This document shows, in pieces, positions 12,803 through 15,612 of a stretch of 15,612 bases of DNA (position 1 is the stretch's first letter; the number at the start of each line of letters is the position of its first letter). The stretch is from positions 1-15,612 of the forward strand of contig JAKURJ010000029.1 of the NCBI GenBank assembly GCA_022452125.1, written 5' to 3'. Made by a program: the position numbers and the translations under genes. The notes below the pieces were generated by a model, which did not search any database, was not told the origin of the DNA, and saw only the letters and a list, made by a program, of their open reading frames with translations. This DNA is from Candidatus Poseidoniaceae archaeon (lineage in GTDB: Archaea; Thermoplasmatota; Poseidoniia; Poseidoniales; Poseidoniaceae).

Positions 12803-15612
12803 ATGGCCCCCGCGCGGAAAGCGCCTTTTTTAGTCGCGCTTTTCGGTGGCAGTACGATTCCTTTCCCAAATCCTGAGGCTCCTACCACTGAAATTGAGGA
12901 TGGTATTTTCGAGGGATTCACTATTGCTAATGACATCTGGAATGAAACACCAGTAAATCCTGTAGCAGTACCCAATGGGTTTAATCTTTCAACAGCGATT
13001 GACTACAGCGATGTTGCGGTATTAATAAACAACAAATCTGAGGCTAGTCGAACTATCGGATGGGCTTTCGTTACAGCAAGAAACATCAGCGCAGATAGAG
13101 TTTTCATATTCGATAATTCATCAAATCCTACTGGTGAAACAATCAATCGAAACCAGTTCGATACGTATTTTCTAGACCCGTTCAAAGCTATGCTCTCAAC
13201 TTACAACGGCACCGATATCAATTATCTCGTCACAACTAAAGGAATACCATTACGAATCAATGGAGGCAACAACAAGGCTTCTTTTGACCAAGAGATCGCT
13301 TTAGCAGGTGGAACATATGACTCTGACATCGGTGCTGATTGGTGGAGTACTCATGATTACGGCCCTCTTGCAGGAAAGCAAATGAAAGAGTTCACTAGAG
13401 ACGAGTACGGGTTTTTCTTGGTAACAAGATTGACTGGATATACTGTTGATACAGCACTGGATCTGATTGAGAAGGCAAACAATTCCTATGGCTCAAGAGG
13501 TATGCACGTCTTGGATTTAGCCACCAATCGAAATGACACGGGTTACAAGTTTTGGAATGATGATTTATATGTTGCAAATAATACTCTAAACGGTACAATG
13601 AATCTCCCGGTTTACTTTGATGAGGAAACCGAATTTGTGACAAATATGTCCAATGTTATCGGATACGCATCATGGGGAAGCAATGACGGTAATTGGAATA
13701 AGAACTACCTTGCAAATGGTGGTTTTGATACGCTAGATTCTGCATGGAATAGCGGCTCTAGGTATTGGAATCTCTCCGGACCAACAGTTTCTGCGGGTGA
13801 TGATTTCAATTGGTCATATCAAACAGCAACCAAACAAGGTGGAAATGGAGCATTTGAGGCTTCAATATCATCTCAATGTGACCAAGAATCAGGATATCTA
13901 CTACCTGGAATCTATGCCGAATATTTTGACAACGAAGGAATCAGTTTCAACGCTGCCTCCATGCCAACGCTCATCGATAGAGAACCCGACCATGTCAGAT
14001 TAGAAAGTGACCTTGCTTATTCATCATCTGGTAGCCCATACCCCGGTTTAGATGATCGTTTCAAGCATAATTGGGGAGCGAGATTCAGTGGACTAATCGA
14101 TATTCCAGAATCTGGAAATTGGACATTTTATCTCAACACTGACGATGGCTCTGAGCTATGGATTAACGATGTTAGTGCCATTCAGAATTATGGTATGCAC
14201 GGAATGAGAGAGTACTCATCGACATTGAATTTGAGTGAAGGTTATCACGACTTCAGAATCGAATTCTTCCAGGGTGGCGGCCCACATGGATTGAGATTCT
14301 CATGGGAAGGACCCAACGTAAGTAAGACTACAATCCCGTCCTCAGCTTTCTTCGTTTCTGGGGATTACGTGCCGCAATCTGAAAACCTAATTCATAGGTG
14401 GGATTTTGAAGAAGGAAGTGGAACACAAACTAACGACAGCATTGCTAATGATACTGATTTCACGCTGTATGGGATGAACTCTTCAAACTGGAAAAATTGT
14501 ATTGATGGGAACTGTTTGTGGTTTGATGGTTCTGACGATTATGCTAAGGTCAATGTTGATGATTGGCTAGGTAATTTCACAATCAGTCAATGGGTTTGGG
14601 CTAATACAACAAACCAATCTAACTATGCCTCTACTTTTGCAATTGACGATAATGCAGGCTCAAATCAGTCATTCCAACACATGATTTCCGGTGGCGAATG
14701 GAAACTGCACAACAACCAAACCAAATCATTTGGCAATGTTATTCCACAAAAATGGAGCAACCTAGTAACCGTGTTTGAAGCTGGTGAAACCAGACAATAC
14801 ATGGACGGAGTTCTAGTCAATTCAAACTACTATCCTAACGGTTCTGTAAACAATTTTGATTTGTACAAAATTGGAGTTAACAGGGCTGGAAACTCGCACT
14901 TTGAAGGGATGATTGACAATCTGATGATTTGGGATACTGCCCTCACAAATAGTTCAATTACAGTCCTAAACAGGAACATAATCAACAATTGTACAGCCTA
15001 TTCTGGAAATGGACAAGATGTTGCATATCTTGAAACAACTCACGACATTCCAACCAATTTCACAAACCATGCTTGGGTTGTCTACACTCATGGGAAGAGA
15101 AGTGGGGACGTATTCGGAGAATATGAGCTCCAAGTTACCTCTTACGATTCCAATGGAGTTGAACTAACTTACAATGAATCGTCCAAACAGGATTACACAG
15201 CATCTTGGAATTCAGTTACTATGAGATTCAGACCGCATGAAAATGCTACTTCTCTGAAGATCCGCATTTCCCTTGATATTGTCCCTACATCAACCGAGGG
15301 TTCTCTGTTCGTTGATTCCACAGTGTTGCGAATTATTCGGCCACACATGGAATGGGTCAACGGTTCGATTGTTGAAACCGCAGTCAGTACTGGTGCTCGC
15401 CCCTTCAATTGGGGAACAACAAACGGACAATCACTAGTTGCAGATATCCTTGAAGATGGAGCTAGCGGAATCAAAGGATATGTGTATGAGCCATACCTAA
15501 CTGCTGTATCATCTCCTAGAGTTCTACTTTCATCTTATGCAAGCGGTTTCAATCTGGCAGAATCATACGCAGCTGCAATCACGATGACTAGTTGGATGGG
15601 CGTGGTTGTGGG
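12803..15612 (+). CDS. Secreted TIGR03790-type protein with PA14 and LamG-like inserts (C-terminus beyond window)
   Basis: The frame is open from the ATG at 12803 to the right edge (936 residues plus two bases). The N-terminus MAPARKAPFLVALFGG is a short, weak signal peptide; GTG 12770 is an alternative start. The N-terminal core matches the TIGR03790 family: DYSDVAVLINN (67-77), NPTGETINR, NYLVTTKGIPLRI (140-152), IGYASWGSND (286-295). A PA14-like domain follows (about 369-503: GIYAEYFDNEG, WTFYLNTDDGSELWIND, WEGP). Next is a LamG/concanavalin-like domain (about 530-720: HRWDFEEGSG, NLMIWDTAL) and a further beta-rich stretch (about 735-850). The core resumes at VETAVSTGARPFNW (857-870) and GIKGYVYEPYL (889-899), and the frame is cut at WMGVVVG. 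PA14 and LamG suggest carbohydrate or surface binding. About 31 N-x-S/T sequons imply heavy glycosylation. Core function is not known to me. Confidence 0.87.
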   Translation, partial: MAPARKAPFLVALFGGSTIPFPNPEAPTTEIEDGIFEGFTIANDIWNETPVNPVAVPNGFNLSTAIDYSDVAVLINNKSEASRTIGWAFVTARNISADRVFIFDNSSNPTGETINRNQFDTYFLDPFKAMLSTYNGTDINYLVTTKGIPLRINGGNNKASFDQEIALAGGTYDSDIGADWWSTHDYGPLAGKQMKEFTRDEYGFFLVTRLTGYTVDTALDLIEKANNSYGSRGMHVLDLATNRNDTGYKFWNDDLYVANNTLNGTMNLPVYFDEETEFVTNMSNVIGYASWGSNDGNWNKNYLANGGFDTLDSAWNSGSRYWNLSGPTVSAGDDFNWSYQTATKQGGNGAFEASISSQCDQESGYLLPGIYAEYFDNEGISFNAASMPTLIDREPDHVRLESDLAYSSSGSPYPGLDDRFKHNWGARFSGLIDIPESGNWTFYLNTDDGSELWINDVSAIQNYGMHGMREYSSTLNLSEGYHDFRIEFFQGGGPHGLRFSWEGPNVSKTTIPSSAFFVSGDYVPQSENLIHRWDFEEGSGTQTNDSIANDTDFTLYGMNSSNWKNCIDGNCLWFDGSDDYAKVNVDDWLGNFTISQWVWANTTNQSNYASTFAIDDNAGSNQSFQHMISGGEWKLHNNQTKSFGNVIPQKWSNLVTVFEAGETRQYMDGVLVNSNYYPNGSVNNFDLYKIGVNRAGNSHFEGMIDNLMIWDTALTNSSITVLNRNIINNCTAYSGNGQDVAYLETTHDIPTNFTNHAWVVYTHGKRSGDVFGEYELQVTSYDSNGVELTYNESSKQDYTASWNSVTMRFRPHENATSLKIRISLDIVPTSTEGSLFVDSTVLRIIRPHMEWVNGSIVETAVSTGARPFNWGTTNGQSLVADILEDGASGIKGYVYEPYLTAVSSPRVLLSSYASGFNLAESYAAAITMTSWMGVVV

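Noticed and set aside
12816..12844. Imperfect inverted repeat GGAAAGCGC/GCGCTTTTC as a possible terminator or operator
   Set aside because: It lies inside the signal-peptide coding region just after the start, has an 11-base loop and one wobble pair, and has no U-tract after it.
15193..15474. 93-codon minus-strand ORF
   Set aside because: It is the antisense shadow of the long TIGR03790-type frame, with no start signal or recognisable domain.

Overview
The window looks like archaeal chromosome, most likely a marine Euryarchaeota/Thermoplasmatota lineage such as Marine Group II (Poseidoniia). The placement is an inference. It rests on an Hjc-type Holliday junction resolvase, a DacZ-type diadenylate cyclase, a Ser-His (Sec11-like) signal peptidase, an Lhr-family helicase, a TATA-box promoter placed for a nearly leaderless mRNA, and very long secreted proteins with an acidic cytoplasmic tail. 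Coding density is very high: no gap between genes exceeds about 140 bases. I see no rRNA, tRNA, CRISPR array, transposase or phage gene.

Layout. 1-1214 (-): N-terminal 404 residues of an Lhr-like helicase, cut by the window edge. 1261-6261 (-): giant surface protein of about 1,666 residues with signal peptide, beta-rich ectodomain, CARDB domain, one membrane anchor and an Asp/Glu tail. 6398-6769 and 6786-7748 (+): a small two-helix membrane protein followed by a signal peptidase I. 7727-8275 (-): unrecognised soluble protein. 8349-9812 (+): site-2-type (M50) membrane metalloprotease with a PDZ domain. 9790-10413 (-): Hjc-like resolvase. 10496-11212 (+): RNase H-fold (YqgF/RuvC-like) protein. 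12057-12683 then 11199-12047 (-): an operon of a macro-domain protein and the c-di-AMP synthase DacZ. 12803 to the right edge (+): a secreted TIGR03790-type protein whose core is interrupted by PA14 and LamG-like domains.

Two themes stand out. The first is export and surface biology: two huge glycosylation-site-rich secreted proteins lie in the same window as a signal peptidase and an intramembrane protease. The second is genome maintenance and nucleotide signalling. A Holliday-junction resolvase, a YqgF/RuvC-like protein, a diadenylate cyclase and a macro-domain protein sit side by side, with an Lhr helicase at the far left. In bacteria the DAC protein DisA couples c-di-AMP synthesis to branched DNA, so this neighbourhood is the best candidate for an undescribed functional link.

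Genes alternate strand almost one by one. Three convergent pairs overlap at their 3' ends (22, 23 and 14 bp). Starts chosen here differ from the longest ORFs for several genes, and the reason is given in each entry.
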